Assembly: GCF_030408795.1 (NCBI RefSeq)
Contig: NZ_CP047211.1
Coordinates: 1 to 64,000, forward strand
Direction: 5' to 3'
Length of the DNA: 64,000 nt
From: Corynebacterium hansenii
GTDB lineage: Bacteria; Actinomycetota; Actinomycetes; Mycobacteriales; Mycobacteriaceae
The notes under the pieces were generated by a model. The model saw nothing but the letters and a program-made list of their open reading frames with translations, was not told the DNA's origin and did not search any database. Of the stretch, positions 50,530 to 59,406 are shown one piece after another; the first letter of the stretch is position 1, and each line of letters starts with the position of its first letter. Both the position numbers and the translations under genes were made by a program.

Positions 50530-51104
50530 GCGGGGACCTCGACTCCTTCCGCGACGCGGTCATCGACGACATCAACGTCGATGCCTGCCGCCTGCTCGTC
50601 GTCGGCATCAATCCCGGCCTGTGGACGGCCAAGGTCGGCGCGCCCTTCGCCCGGCCGGGCAACCGCTTCTGGCCGGCGCTGCACGAGGCCGGCATCACGC
50701 CCCGGCTCGTCGACGCGCGCGAGGGGCTTTGCGACGACGACCTCCGCATGCTCGCCCGGGTGGGCCTCGGGTTCACCAACGTGGTGGCCCGTGCGACGGC
50801 GCGCGCGGGCGAACTGTCGGACGAGGAAATCCGCGCCGGCGGCCGCATCCTCGACGACAAGGTCGCCCGCCAGCGGGAGGCCCGGGGTGGCCCGGAGATC
50901 GTGATGGTCGCGGGCATCGGGGCATTCCGCACGGCGTTCGGAGCGAAAACGGCGGACGGGGAGCCGGTGGCCGTCGGCAAGCAGGACCGGGAAATCGGCG
51001 GCGCGGAGACGTGGGTCGTGCCCAACCCCAGCGGCCTCAACGCGCACGAGACGGTCGCGTCGCTGGCGCGGGCGTACCACGAGGTGTGGGAGCGACTGGG
51101 TTAG
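50526..51104 (+). CDS. mug: G/U mismatch-specific DNA glycosylase
   Basis: Mug/TDG removes uracil and thymine-derived lesions from G mismatches. The 192-residue protein has the catalytic motif GINPGLWTAKVGAPFARPGNRFWPAL with the Asn of GINPG, and the intercalation motif PNPSGLNAHET near the C terminus. It is translationally coupled to the Nudix gene, so the pair may form a nucleotide-sanitation operon (inference). GCTTTGCGACG gives CTT TGC GAC at 50726-50736. Confidence 0.92.
   Translation: MSGDLDSFRDAVIDDINVDACRLLVVGINPGLWTAKVGAPFARPGNRFWPALHEAGITPRLVDAREGLCDDDLRMLARVGLGFTNVVARATARAGELSDEEIRAGGRILDDKVARQREARGGPEIVMVAGIGAFRTAFGAKTADGEPVAVGKQDREIGGAETWVVPNPSGLNAHETVASLARAYHEVWERLG
50726..50736 (+). 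repeat. GCTTTGCGACG copy 9
   Basis: Exact 11-mer inside mug. Confidence 0.85.
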
Positions 51105-51622
51105 GCGCGGCCCGGCCGCAGCCGGGGCATGATGCGCTTTTCCGCCATGTGCAGCTGCATCGCCGGCATCCGGCCCAGGACCGACGCCGCCCGCGCGGGG
51201 CCCGGCATCATCAGGCCGCGCCGGGCGAGCGCCGGGCCGATCGTCGCCAGCAACTCCGCCGCCGACGCAACCGGGCGCATGAACAGGGTGATGCGGTCGA
51301 TCAGGCCGTCGGCGCCCAGGTGCAGCCACTGGATCTCCTCCAGCGGGCGGCCGTTGACGGTGTTCGTGGCATGGATCGCCCAGTCCGGCCCGGCGCCCGT
51401 CACGCGGGCGACGTCGACGTCGTCGAGGACGTCGAATGCCGCGGCGAACACCCCGGCGACGTCGACGGGGCCGGTGAAGTCGAAGGCATCCGTCAGGGGC
51501 GACACCAGCGTGACCCCGGGCGACATCAGGGCGCGCATGCCGTCCACGTCCATTGCGCGGTCCGCCGCGACCCATGCGGCAATGGGATCGGGGAGGTTGG
51601 TGGGCGGGGTGGAGTCGGTCAT
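51101..51622 (-). CDS. SnoaL-like (NTF2-fold) protein
   Basis: This 173-residue protein begins with a typical SnoaL/NTF2 helix (PIAAWVAADRAMDVDGMRALM). LVSPLTDAFDFTGPVDVAGVFAAAF and IHATNTVNGRPLEEIQWLHLGADGLIDRITLFMRP follow. The function is unknown; some relatives are isomerases or hydrolases. It is coupled to the MFS gene by a 4-nt overlap and converges with mug. Confidence 0.8.
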   Translation of the reverse strand: MTDSTPPTNLPDPIAAWVAADRAMDVDGMRALMSPGVTLVSPLTDAFDFTGPVDVAGVFAAAFDVLDDVDVARVTGAGPDWAIHATNTVNGRPLEEIQWLHLGADGLIDRITLFMRPVASAAELLATIGPALARRGLMMPGPARAASVLGRMPAMQLHMAEKRIMPRLRPGRA

Positions 51623-52959
51623 GGGGAGTCCTTTCGTCGGGCGAGTTTCAGGCCCCGCTCGGCGGCGCGGCCGACCGGCACCATCGACGCCACGCACACC
51701 GCCGCGCCGAAGAGCAGGCACAGGATGATGCCCCACTCGCCGCCCAGCCCCGTCACGCGCCCGACCAGCGGCGCGACGAGCGACAGCGTGAACGGCACGA
51801 AAAAGCCGATGTATGACAGCGCGTAGAACACGCCGATCAGCGCGCCGAGCTCGTCGGGGCGGGCGATGGCCTCGACCTCGCGGAGGCCGGCGACCATCAT
51901 GATGCCGTAGCTGGCGCCCAGCACGATCGCCGCGGGGAACACCATCGCCGCGCTGTCCAGCCACACCGTCGCCGCCGCGAGCAGCATGCCCGCGCACGCG
52001 ATGCCCAGCGCCATCACCGACAGCGGCAGCATGCCCTTCGCGGCGACGCGGGCGGCGGTCGGTTGGATGAGCATGCCCGCGATCATGGCCACGCCGGCGA
52101 GCGCGCCGATGTACGCCGTCTTCATGCCGACGTCCTGTGCGACGTAGACGGGCAGCGTCACGAAGGACACCGTCACCGTGCCGAACACCCACGGCGCCCA
52201 TGCCGCCACCGCCCACAGGAACGTGCCGGTCAGCGCGACCTTCGGGATCAGCGGGCCGCGCCGGGCGGTCGCCGCGCCGGTGCGGAACTGGGTTTCCGGG
52301 GTGGTCCACATGATCGGGATGACCACCGCCAGCACGCACAGGAACACCAGGTAGGGCACCAGTTTCGGGCCGGGAGCGAACTCGGCGACCAGGCCGGCGA
52401 CGAAGGGCCCGCCGCCGAACCCCGCGGATACGGCGACGGTTGCGCGCCGGGGGCCCGCGGCGGGCTTGTCGACGGAAAGCTGCTTGATCCACGCCGCCCC
52501 GCACGCCATTGCCATGCCCACCGAAGCGCCGACGACGAAGCGCCCGGGGAACAGCAGCCACTCCGGCCCGGCCGCCGCCGACGCCAGGATGACGGTGCCG
52601 GTGGCGGAGACGAGCATCGCCGGGCGCAGCACCGCACGGCGGCCGCGGCGGTCGGAGATGGGGCCGAAGATCAGCAGCGCGGGGACCAGCCCGGCGGCGT
52701 AGATGCCGAACATCGCCGTGACCGACGACTGGCTCGTGCCGTTGAGGTCCCGGTAGACCTCGAGCATCGGGGCGAAGAGGTTCGCGCCGTAGCCGATGGC
52801 GAACATCGCCAGGCCCACGCGGAGCCAGTCGCGGCGGCCGATGGCGGGGCGGGCGGGGGATTGCGGCGCGGTGGGGGCGTGGGATGTGCCGGAGTTTCCG
52901 GGCTCGATCGGGTCGTCCGGTGGGCCGGAGAACCCGGGTGTGTTCCGCGTCACAGTCAT
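51619..52959 (-). CDS. MFS transporter
   Basis: This is a 446-residue major facilitator with 12 predicted helices. The loop motif between helices 2 and 3 is GPISDRRGRRAVLRPAM. The N-terminal tail is Pro/Ser-rich. The substrate is unknown, with a drug-type or cyanate/NimT-like efflux profile. It probably forms a two-gene operon with the SnoaL-like gene. Confidence 0.88.
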   Translation of the reverse strand: MTVTRNTPGFSGPPDDPIEPGNSGTSHAPTAPQSPARPAIGRRDWLRVGLAMFAIGYGANLFAPMLEVYRDLNGTSQSSVTAMFGIYAAGLVPALLIFGPISDRRGRRAVLRPAMLVSATGTVILASAAAGPEWLLFPGRFVVGASVGMAMACGAAWIKQLSVDKPAAGPRRATVAVSAGFGGGPFVAGLVAEFAPGPKLVPYLVFLCVLAVVIPIMWTTPETQFRTGAATARRGPLIPKVALTGTFLWAVAAWAPWVFGTVTVSFVTLPVYVAQDVGMKTAYIGALAGVAMIAGMLIQPTAARVAAKGMLPLSVMALGIACAGMLLAAATVWLDSAAMVFPAAIVLGASYGIMMVAGLREVEAIARPDELGALIGVFYALSYIGFFVPFTLSLVAPLVGRVTGLGGEWGIILCLLFGAAVCVASMVPVGRAAERGLKLARRKDSP

Positions 52960-53069
52960 GCGGCAACCCTACCGGCGAAATCGGCTTCCGTGAATGGCGG
53001 CTAACGCTTTTGCTGGTGAAACCCCCCCGAACGGGGCCGGGGCGATGGTGGGGGCGGCCAGTGCCCCGG

Positions 53070-53747
53070 CTATCGGACCTCCGACCGCAGGTACGCGAGG
53101 ACGGCGGACACGCGGCGGTCGGCGCCGTCGTCAAGCGGAAGCTTGGAGAAGATCCCGCCGATGTGCTTGCGCACCGCCGCCTCCGACACCACCAGCTCCT
53201 CGGCGATCGCATGATTCGTACGGCCCTCCGCCATGAGCGACAGCACCTCGCGCTCGCGGGGCGTCAACGTGGCCAGCGGGCCCGACGCCGCCGCACCGCC
53301 GACCAGCGCGCGGACGACCTCCGGGTCGATGATCGTCTGGCCCGCCGCCACATCGGCGACGGCATCGAGGAAGTGGCGGACGTGGGCGACGCGGTCCTTC
53401 AGCAGGTACCCGAGGCTGCGGCCGCCGCCGGCCATCAAATCGTCGACGTACGCCACCGACACGTACTGCGACAACACGATCACCGGCAGCGTCGGCCGCT
53501 CGCGGCGCAGTTGGGCGGCGGCGCGCAGGCCCTCGTCGGAATGGCCCGGCGGCATGCGCACGTCGGTGATCACCAGGTCGGGCACCGTCGCGCGCACCGC
53601 GTCGACGAGGGCGTCGCCGTCGCCCACGGCCGCGACGACCTCATGGCCGCCGCGCGCCAAAACGGCCTCCACCCCCGCGCGGAGCAGGGGCGAGTCCTCG
53701 GCGAGGACGATGCGCAGCGGTTTCTGCGCGGGGGTGGCGGCGGTCAT
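53070..53747 (-). CDS. NarL/LuxR-type response regulator
   Basis: This is a 225-residue DNA-binding response regulator. The receiver domain has acidic pocket residues in IVLAEDSPLLR and the phospho-acceptor Asp in PDLVITDVRMPP near residue 59. The C-terminal LuxR helix-turn-helix is LTPREREVLSLMAEGRTNHAIAEELVVSEAAVRKHIGGIF. Its ATG overlaps the kinase stop, so the two form a two-component system. The 3' codons contain CGTCGTCAAGC (53126-53136). Confidence 0.93.
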   Translation of the reverse strand: MTAATPAQKPLRIVLAEDSPLLRAGVEAVLARGGHEVVAAVGDGDALVDAVRATVPDLVITDVRMPPGHSDEGLRAAAQLRRERPTLPVIVLSQYVSVAYVDDLMAGGGRSLGYLLKDRVAHVRHFLDAVADVAAGQTIIDPEVVRALVGGAAASGPLATLTPREREVLSLMAEGRTNHAIAEELVVSEAAVRKHIGGIFSKLPLDDGADRRVSAVLAYLRSEVR

Positions 53748-55276
53748 CGGCGGGAATCCTCCTCGGGGGACGGGGCGGTGGGCCCGGCGATGGTGCCGCC
53801 GGCACGGTCGGCGACCGCGGAATCGGCGGGACCGCCGGCGGCGGCGAGGGCACCCGTGCCCGCGCCACCATCGAACGCGGACGCCGCCTGGACGATCATC
53901 GCCGGGCACGTCAGCGTCACCGTCGTGCCGCGCCCGTCGGGGCTGGTCACGGTCACGGTACCGTCGACGCCCGCCGCGCGCTGGCGCATGCCGCGCAGCC
54001 CATGGCCGGAGCCGAGCGGATCCGCGGCCCGTTCCGCCGCGCCGCCACGGCCGTCGTCGGCGATGGTGAGGGTCAGCAGGCCACCCTCGATGCCGCCGAT
54101 CACCGTCGCCCGCGTGGCGCCGGAGTGCTTGGCCACGTTGGACAGCGCCTCGGCGGCGATGAAGAACGCCGCCTCCTCGATGTGGCGGGGCATCCGCGCC
54201 GACGGGACGTCGACGTCGACGGGCAGCGGCATCCCGGCGGCCAGGTCCGCCACCGCCGCCCGCAGCCCGCGCTCGGACAGGGCGCGCGGCTGGATGTTGC
54301 GGATCACGCGGCGCAGGTCGGCGAGGACCTCGTCGATCTCGCGGTGCACGTCGGCGGCCAGCTTGCCGGTGGGGCCGTCGGGATCCTCGGCCTCGGCCAT
54401 GCCGAGCTTCATGGTCAGGGCGACCAGGCGGTGCTGGACGCCGTCGTGGAGGGCCCCCTCGATCCGCGTGCGCTCCAGCGCGGCGGCGTCGAGGACGTCG
54501 GCGCGGGCGGACTCGAGACGGTCGACGTCGGCGCGCAGCTGCTCCTCGGTCGGCGCCATCAGCGTCTTCGCCAGCTTGCCCAGGGCCAGGGCCCACAGGC
54601 CGAACAGGTACAGCGAAACGATGATCGTCACCAGCGCCGCGACGATCACCCAGGCCGCGATGGCCCACGTGGGCAGCGGTGCGATGACGGCGTCGTACAC
54701 GGAAGCCACGTCGGCGGCCTCCTGCGGGGTGGCCCCGCTTTGCACCACGGCGACGTCGAAAAGCCACCAGGGGAACAGGACGGTGAAAGCCGCGAAGGGG
54801 ATGACGGCGGCCAGCGCCGTCGACAGCGGGCCGATGACGAACGTCACCAGCGCCAGGTGCGCGAACTGAGAGAACGTCGGCGTGCCGCCGTCTTCGACCA
54901 TCCGCGCGAGCGGAGGGGTCATCTGCTCGGACGCGGGGGCGTCGATGATGCCCAGCCGCCAGGCTTCGGCGCGCAGCAGCGCCGGCCAGATCATTGCCCG
55001 CAGCTGCGGCACCAGGCTCAGCAGCAGCAGAACCAGCAGCACCGACGACAGCGCCGAGGCCAGGACGACGCCGATCAGCGCGTAGCCGATGGCAAGCCAC
55101 GGCCATTTCGACACCAGGTAGCCGGGCCGTTTCAGCCCTTCGCCCAGCGTGCGGGGGCGGCGCGCGCCGGCATCGTCGGTTGCGGCGGTCGCGCCGCGCC
55201 GGTCGTCGCGCTTGGCGACGGACCGCGTGCCGCGCCCCTCGGCGGCGTCGTAAAGCGAAGTGTTGGGGGTGTTCAT
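53744..55276 (-). CDS. NarL-type sensor histidine kinase
   Basis: This is a 510-residue membrane kinase of the HisKA_3 class. The N terminus is cytoplasmic and basic. Two to four hydrophobic segments lie around 60-90 and 130-235. A dimerisation/phosphoacceptor helix contains ALERTRIEGALHDGVQHRLVALTMKLG with the His in LHDGVQH. The ATPase domain has AALSNVAKHSGA-like N box residues (EALSNVAKHSGATRA) and DDGRGG. An Ala/Gly-rich tail follows. ATG 55276 has GGAAGGA upstream. The signal is unknown; Lia/Des-type envelope sensing is possible. Confidence 0.9.
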   Translation of the reverse strand: MNTPNTSLYDAAEGRGTRSVAKRDDRRGATAATDDAGARRPRTLGEGLKRPGYLVSKWPWLAIGYALIGVVLASALSSVLLVLLLLSLVPQLRAMIWPALLRAEAWRLGIIDAPASEQMTPPLARMVEDGGTPTFSQFAHLALVTFVIGPLSTALAAVIPFAAFTVLFPWWLFDVAVVQSGATPQEAADVASVYDAVIAPLPTWAIAAWVIVAALVTIIVSLYLFGLWALALGKLAKTLMAPTEEQLRADVDRLESARADVLDAAALERTRIEGALHDGVQHRLVALTMKLGMAEAEDPDGPTGKLAADVHREIDEVLADLRRVIRNIQPRALSERGLRAAVADLAAGMPLPVDVDVPSARMPRHIEEAAFFIAAEALSNVAKHSGATRATVIGGIEGGLLTLTIADDGRGGAAERAADPLGSGHGLRGMRQRAAGVDGTVTVTSPDGRGTTVTLTCPAMIVQAASAFDGGAGTGALAAAGGPADSAVADRAGGTIAGPTAPSPEEDSRR

Positions 55277-55512
55277 GACGGGTCCTTCCGTTTCCCGGTG
55301 ACGGGGCCCGTTGCTCCGTCTGACCCAATTGCACCGCTTCACCTGCGAAAATACAGTGGCCCGCGCGCCCGTATCCGGGTGGCGCGCACGCTACCCCCGC
55401 CGCGGGCGGGAACCCGCGGGGGCGGCGGCCCGTTGTGGGGGAGTCGCCGAGGCGCGACAATCGGCGCAAGCGGCCGACGATCAGAACCCCCGAGCCGCGC
55501 TGGAGGAGCCCC

Positions 55513-56220
55513 GTGCAAACGATCATCGACTGGTCCGTGTCCCTGATGGGCACGCTGGGGCCGCCGGGCGTGGCGGTGGCCATTCTCGTGGAGACCATCA
55601 TCCCGCCGGTGCCGTCGGAGTTCTTCCTGCCGCTCGCCGGATTCACGGCGACGACGGGGAAGTTCAGCTGGTGGGCCGTGGTGGCGTGGGCGACGGGCGG
55701 ATCGGTGCTCGGCGCGTTCGTCCTGTACTGGGCGGGCGCGGCGCTGGGGGCGGAGCGCGTGCGGGCGTTGGCCGGGAAAATGCCGCTGGCGAGGACGTCG
55801 GACGTGGACAAGGCGCTGAGGTGGTTCGGCAAGCACGGCGACGCGTCGGTGTTCCTCGGCCGCATGGTGCCGGGCATCCGGTCGATCATCTCGATCCCCG
55901 CGGGCCTGAAGCGGATGCCGCTTCTGAAGTTCACCCTGTACACGACGGCGGGGTCGGCGATCTGGAACGGCGTGCTGGTGTACCTGGGCGTGCTGCTGGG
56001 CAATCGGTGGCACATCGTCGCGGAGTGGATCGACGGGTTCTCCGTGGTCCTGTACGTGCTGCTGGCGGTGGCCGCGGTGGTGGTCGTGGCGTTCGCGGTG
56101 CGGCGGTCGCGGCGAGAGCGGATGCGGGCCGAGCGCGCCCGTGCGCAGCGCCCGCGGGTCGAGCTGCTGAAGCTTGACGACGGCCCGCGTGACGCCACGA
56201 GCGGCGGGGGTCGATCGTGA
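55513..56220 (+). CDS. DedA family membrane protein
   Basis: This is a 235-residue DedA (VTT/SNARE-associated) membrane protein, a likely lipid flippase involved in undecaprenyl-phosphate recycling. Motifs are ETIIPPVPSEFFLPLAGF near the N terminus and the conserved FLGRMVPGIRSIISIPAG, plus GSAIWNGVLVYLGVLLG. GTG 55513 follows GGAGGAG at 55502-55508. The stop overlaps the next gene (GTGA). Confidence 0.92.
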   Translation: MQTIIDWSVSLMGTLGPPGVAVAILVETIIPPVPSEFFLPLAGFTATTGKFSWWAVVAWATGGSVLGAFVLYWAGAALGAERVRALAGKMPLARTSDVDKALRWFGKHGDASVFLGRMVPGIRSIISIPAGLKRMPLLKFTLYTTAGSAIWNGVLVYLGVLLGNRWHIVAEWIDGFSVVLYVLLAVAAVVVVAFAVRRSRRERMRAERARAQRPRVELLKLDDGPRDATSGGGRS

Positions 56221-56579
56221 TCGTCACCGCCACAGCGACCGCTGCCACCGCCACGCCGTCGTATATCGGCGACATCGAGATTCCCGAGAGCTTCGACATC
56301 ATGTGGATTCTCGGGATGATCGCGCTCGTCTTGGCGTGGGCGGTCGTCGCCGTCGAAGTCTGGCGAGGGCATTGGTTCGCCGCGTCACTGTGGTGGTTCA
56401 TCTGCGTCGTCCTGCCGTACGCCGGGCCGATCGCGTGGTGGGCGATTCGCCGCGACGAGGGGCGCGACAAGGGGCGCGACGAGGGGGAGGCCGGCGGCGG
56501 GGAAGACACCGCCGCCGAGGAAGGCGCCGCCGCTGAGCGCCCGCCAAACGGTCGGCCCGCTAAACCACCCGCACGCTGA
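56217..56579 (+). CDS. Small membrane protein with PLDc_N-like domain
   Basis: This is a 120-residue protein with two membrane helices (about 30-48 and 56-75). LWWFICVVLPYAGPIAWWAIRRDEG resembles the phospholipase-D N-terminal (PLDc_N) domain found in small actinobacterial membrane proteins. The C-terminal tail is Glu/Gly/Ala/Pro-rich. It is coupled to dedA by a GTGA overlap. The function is unknown. Confidence 0.75.
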   Translation: MIVTATATAATATPSYIGDIEIPESFDIMWILGMIALVLAWAVVAVEVWRGHWFAASLWWFICVVLPYAGPIAWWAIRRDEGRDKGRDEGEAGGGEDTAAEEGAAAERPPNGRPAKPPAR

Positions 56580-56689
56580 TCCGCCTGCACGCCAAACTGC
56601 CCGCCCGCTAAACCGCCGGCCCTGCTGACCCTCCGGCCCGTTAAACCACCCGCACGCTGCCTCCGGTGGCGCCCGGACCCCTGACGCAA

Positions 56690-56752
56690 GCCCACCCCGA
56701 ATGTGCAGACCCACCCGTTACAGCGGGTGGGGTTGCGCATTCGGGGTGGGTT
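56690..56752. repeat. Palindromic intergenic repeat, copy 3 (reverse orientation)
   Basis: Outer arms CCCACCCCGAATGTGCA / TGCGCATTCGGGGTGGG and inner arms CCCACCCG/CGGGTGGG. The loop TTACAG is the reverse complement of CTGTAA in copy 1, so this copy is inverted relative to copies 1 and 2. Confidence 0.85.
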
Positions 56753-56785
56753 AGCCGGGATGGGCCGGTGGTCCGGGAGGATGGG

Positions 56786-56858
56786 GCGGCGGCGGAGGAA
56801 GCTGGGCAGGCGAGGACCCAGCGGCGGCGGCGGGGGAAGCTGGGCAGGCGAGGGCCCA
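56786..56858. repeat. Tandem duplication of about 36 nt
   Basis: Two units share GGAAGCTGGGCAGGCGAGG and the flanking GCGGCGGCGG/CCCA (56786-56820 and 56821-56858). Non-coding. Confidence 0.7.
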
Positions 56859-56927
56859 GCGGCGGCGGCAACGGCGGCGGCGGAGGCGGTGGCCGGGGAG
56901 GTGGGCCGTGTGGTGCCTCGGTCGGGC

Positions 56928-57791
56928 CTACTTCAGCCCGTGCACACGTCGCATGAGGGCCAGCGTCGCCTCCGTCGGCAGGATGCGCGTCAACGGCACG
57001 ACCAGCCCAGCCCGCGATCCGCGCGCCACCAGGGGCAGCGGGCGGTCGGCGGTGATTTCGCGCGTGATCGTCTCGGCGACCTCCTCGGCGGAGATGCCCT
57101 TGGCCTCGTTGGCGTCGAGGTTGCGCACCATCGTGGTGGTGTCCTCGCGGTAGGGCGAGCCCTCGGCGGCACCGTACTTCGTGCGACGGGTGGAGATGCC
57201 GGTGTTGATGCTCCCCGGCTCCACGACGGTGACGCCGATGCCGAAGCGCGACACCTCGCCGCGCAGCGCCAGGCCGAAACCGCGCAGCGCCGCCTTCGTG
57301 GCCACGTACGACGACCGGTGCGGCAGCGGCAGGCTGCCCAGCATCGACCCGACCAGGATCACCCGGCCGCGGCCGGCGGCGCGCATCCCCGGCAGCAGCC
57401 GCTGCACCAGATCCACCTGGCCCAGCACGTTGACCTGGAACACCCTGTTCAGGGCGTCGGCGGGCAGCTCCTCGAAGGGGCCCGACTGGCTTTCGCCGGC
57501 GTTGGCGACGACGACGGTCGGCGCCCCGCCCTCCAGGACCCGGTCGGCCGCGGCGGCGATCGACGTGGGGTCGCCCATGTCGAGCGCCACCATCTCGATG
57601 CCCCCGGGATGCGGCGCGCCGGCGCCCTTGCGGGAGGTGCCGATCACCTCGAACCCGGCGTCGCGCAGCGCCTCCGCGCACGCCCAGCCGATGCCCGACG
57701 ACGCGCCGGTGACCAGCGCCCGGCCGCGCGCGGCGGGCAGCTTCGGCCCGTGGGTCAGCGCGGTGCGGGGCAGGCCCTTCGCGGCCGCCAC
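56928..57791 (-). CDS. Short-chain dehydrogenase/reductase
   Basis: This is a 287-residue classical SDR. It has the NAD(P)-binding TGASSGIGWACAEAL, the NAG motif in VVVANAGES, catalytic Ser in VGSMLGSLP and YxxxK in SYVATKAAL, then PGSINTGIS. The substrate is unknown. GTG 57791 lies only 1 nt after the stop of the upstream reductase-like gene, so they probably form an operon acting on a lipid or polyketide-like substrate (inference). Confidence 0.9.
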   Translation of the reverse strand: MAAAKGLPRTALTHGPKLPAARGRALVTGASSGIGWACAEALRDAGFEVIGTSRKGAGAPHPGGIEMVALDMGDPTSIAAAADRVLEGGAPTVVVANAGESQSGPFEELPADALNRVFQVNVLGQVDLVQRLLPGMRAAGRGRVILVGSMLGSLPLPHRSSYVATKAALRGFGLALRGEVSRFGIGVTVVEPGSINTGISTRRTKYGAAEGSPYREDTTTMVRNLDANEAKGISAEEVAETITREITADRPLPLVARGSRAGLVVPLTRILPTEATLALMRRVHGLK

Positions 57792-57792
57792 G

Positions 57793-59238
57793 TCACTTCA
57801 CCTTTCGGGCTTCGATCTTCATGCCGCCCTCGCGCAGGCGGTCGACCAGCGCGTCGCCGATGCCGGACGCCGGGGTGAGCACGCCGTACCGGTTCGGCAG
57901 GCGATCGCGGTCGAAGGCCAGGGCCAGCGCGGCGGCGGAGATCATCATCGCCGTGCCGTCGTAGCCGGGGTCTTTCTCCAGTTCGACGCGGCTGGTCCAC
58001 TGCGCGCCGGACAGCGTCACCGAGTGGACGTCGATGGTGAAGCGGCCGCGGGCGCGGCTTTCCTCCGACGGGCCTTCGCCGGGCGCCGGCAGCTTCTTGT
58101 CCAGCAGCTTCGCGGTGGGGCCGAACATCATGCCGCCGATCAGCGCGCCCATGCCGGCCTTCACGGCGCGGGCGCGGGCGGCCGACTTCAGGCCGCGGCC
58201 GACGGACATGACCTCGCGGTAGCGGAAGCCTTCGCCGTAGCCGACGGAATCGCCGGCGTTGGCGCCGTTGACGTTGGCGCCGCCGAGGCCCGCGCCGTCG
58301 GTGCCGGGATCGCCCTCGACCCCGCGCTGCCCGGCGTCGGCGTCGAGCAGCGCGGCGGTGCGGCGCACGATGCGGGTGTTGTACGGCGCCATGAAGAACG
58401 GCGCGAACGCCCCGGATTCGCCGGCGTAGACCTCTTCGCGGGCGACGATGGGCGCGTCGTCCTGGTAGGACGGCCCCGGGCCGCGCATGCCGGGGTTGAG
58501 GGAGTACGCCGACCGCACGATCCTGCCGAGCTCCTTGTTCTCCTTGAGCTCCTGCAGCTGCCGGCGCATCGAGTCGATCGTGCCGCCGGACACCCCGCCG
58601 CGCATGTGGGTGACCACGAGGGTGGTTTCTCCGAGGTTTCCGTCGCCGGCGGCCGCGGCGGCGTCGTGAAGCACCTTGACGCCGATGTCCGAGGGGATGG
58701 AATCGAAGCCGCACGAGTGGACGATGCGCGCGCCGGTGGACTTGGCCAGCTCGTGGTTGGCGGCGATGGAGTCGTGGGCGAAGAGGACCTCGCCGGTCAG
58801 GTCGACGTAATCCGTGCCGGCGGCGGCGCAGGCGTGGGCCAGCTTCCTGCCGTAGCTGGCGTAGGGCCCGACGAGGGTGAGCACCACGCGGGTGGATTCG
58901 GCGAGTTCGCGCATGTCCGATTCGGAGGAGGCGTCGGCGACGATGAGCGGCCAGTCCGCCGCCGTCGTCGCGCGGGCGCCGTCGCCGGCGGGGGCTCCGG
59001 CGAGGCCGTCGCGCACCGCGGAGAGCTTCGCGCGGTCGCGGCCGGCCAGGGCGATCGACGTCCCGGCGGGCGCGTGGGCGGCGAGATGCTTTGCGACGAG
59101 TTCGCCCACGAACCCGGTGGCGCCGAACACCACGATGTCGTGGGGGCGGCCGGCGCGGTCGGGCGCGGTGCGGTCCGTCGCGGTCGAAGCGTCGTCGATC
59201 CGGTCGGTTCGTTCAGAGGCGTTGTCGTCCCGTGTCAT
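57793..59238 (-). CDS. Trans-acting enoyl reductase / saccharopine dehydrogenase-like protein
   Basis: This 481-residue protein has an N-terminal Rossmann fold (DIVVFGATGFVGELVAKHLA). LVGPYASYGRKLAHACAAAGTDYVDLTGE and RIVHSCGFDSIPSDIGV follow, the pattern of mycobacterial trans-acting enoyl reductases and saccharopine-dehydrogenase-like proteins. A Gly/Asn-rich insertion occurs near residues 310-330. Lipid modification is the likely field. GCTTTGCGACG at 59088-59098 and CGTCGTGAAGC at 58662-58672 lie inside. Confidence 0.88.
   Translation of the reverse strand: MTRDDNASERTDRIDDASTATDRTAPDRAGRPHDIVVFGATGFVGELVAKHLAAHAPAGTSIALAGRDRAKLSAVRDGLAGAPAGDGARATTAADWPLIVADASSESDMRELAESTRVVLTLVGPYASYGRKLAHACAAAGTDYVDLTGEVLFAHDSIAANHELAKSTGARIVHSCGFDSIPSDIGVKVLHDAAAAAGDGNLGETTLVVTHMRGGVSGGTIDSMRRQLQELKENKELGRIVRSAYSLNPGMRGPGPSYQDDAPIVAREEVYAGESGAFAPFFMAPYNTRIVRRTAALLDADAGQRGVEGDPGTDGAGLGGANVNGANAGDSVGYGEGFRYREVMSVGRGLKSAARARAVKAGMGALIGGMMFGPTAKLLDKKLPAPGEGPSEESRARGRFTIDVHSVTLSGAQWTSRVELEKDPGYDGTAMMISAAALALAFDRDRLPNRYGVLTPASGIGDALVDRLREGGMKIEARKVK
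59088..59098 (+). repeat. GCTTTGCGACG copy 10
   Basis: Exact 11-mer inside the enoyl-reductase-like gene, read there as GTC GCA AAG. Confidence 0.85.
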
Positions 59239-59290
59239 GGCCCCACGCTAACGGCGCGGGTGGCTTTTCGCCCGCTTTTCGGGCGTTCTT

Positions 59291-59319
59291 TTGTAGACAG
59301 CTCGGTCTAAGGGCATAAT
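59291..59319 (+). promoter_or_regulatory. metB promoter overlapped by a McbR operator
   Basis: TTGTAG (59291-59296) and CATAAT (59314-59319) are -35 and -10 hexamers with 17-nt spacing. TAGACAGCTCGGTCTA (59294-59309) between them matches the McbR operator TAGAC-N6-GTCTA exactly and would block RNA polymerase. McbR is the corynebacterial repressor of methionine and cysteine genes, so control by sulphur-amino-acid status is strongly suggested. Confidence 0.88.
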
Positions 59320-59406
59320 GGCGTGAACCTCGCCCGCCGTCCGCCGGTTGCGCAGATGCGCAGCCAACGGCGGCGGGCACCAGTCACGAGCAGGAGACGA
59401 TCGCAG

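Larger units (their letters stand above)
56580..56927. other. Repeat-containing intergenic region
   Basis: No gene. The 16-mer AAACCACCCGCACGCT ends the upstream gene (about 56565) and recurs near 56643. Palindromic repeat copy 3 and a 36-nt tandem duplication follow. Confidence 0.5.
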
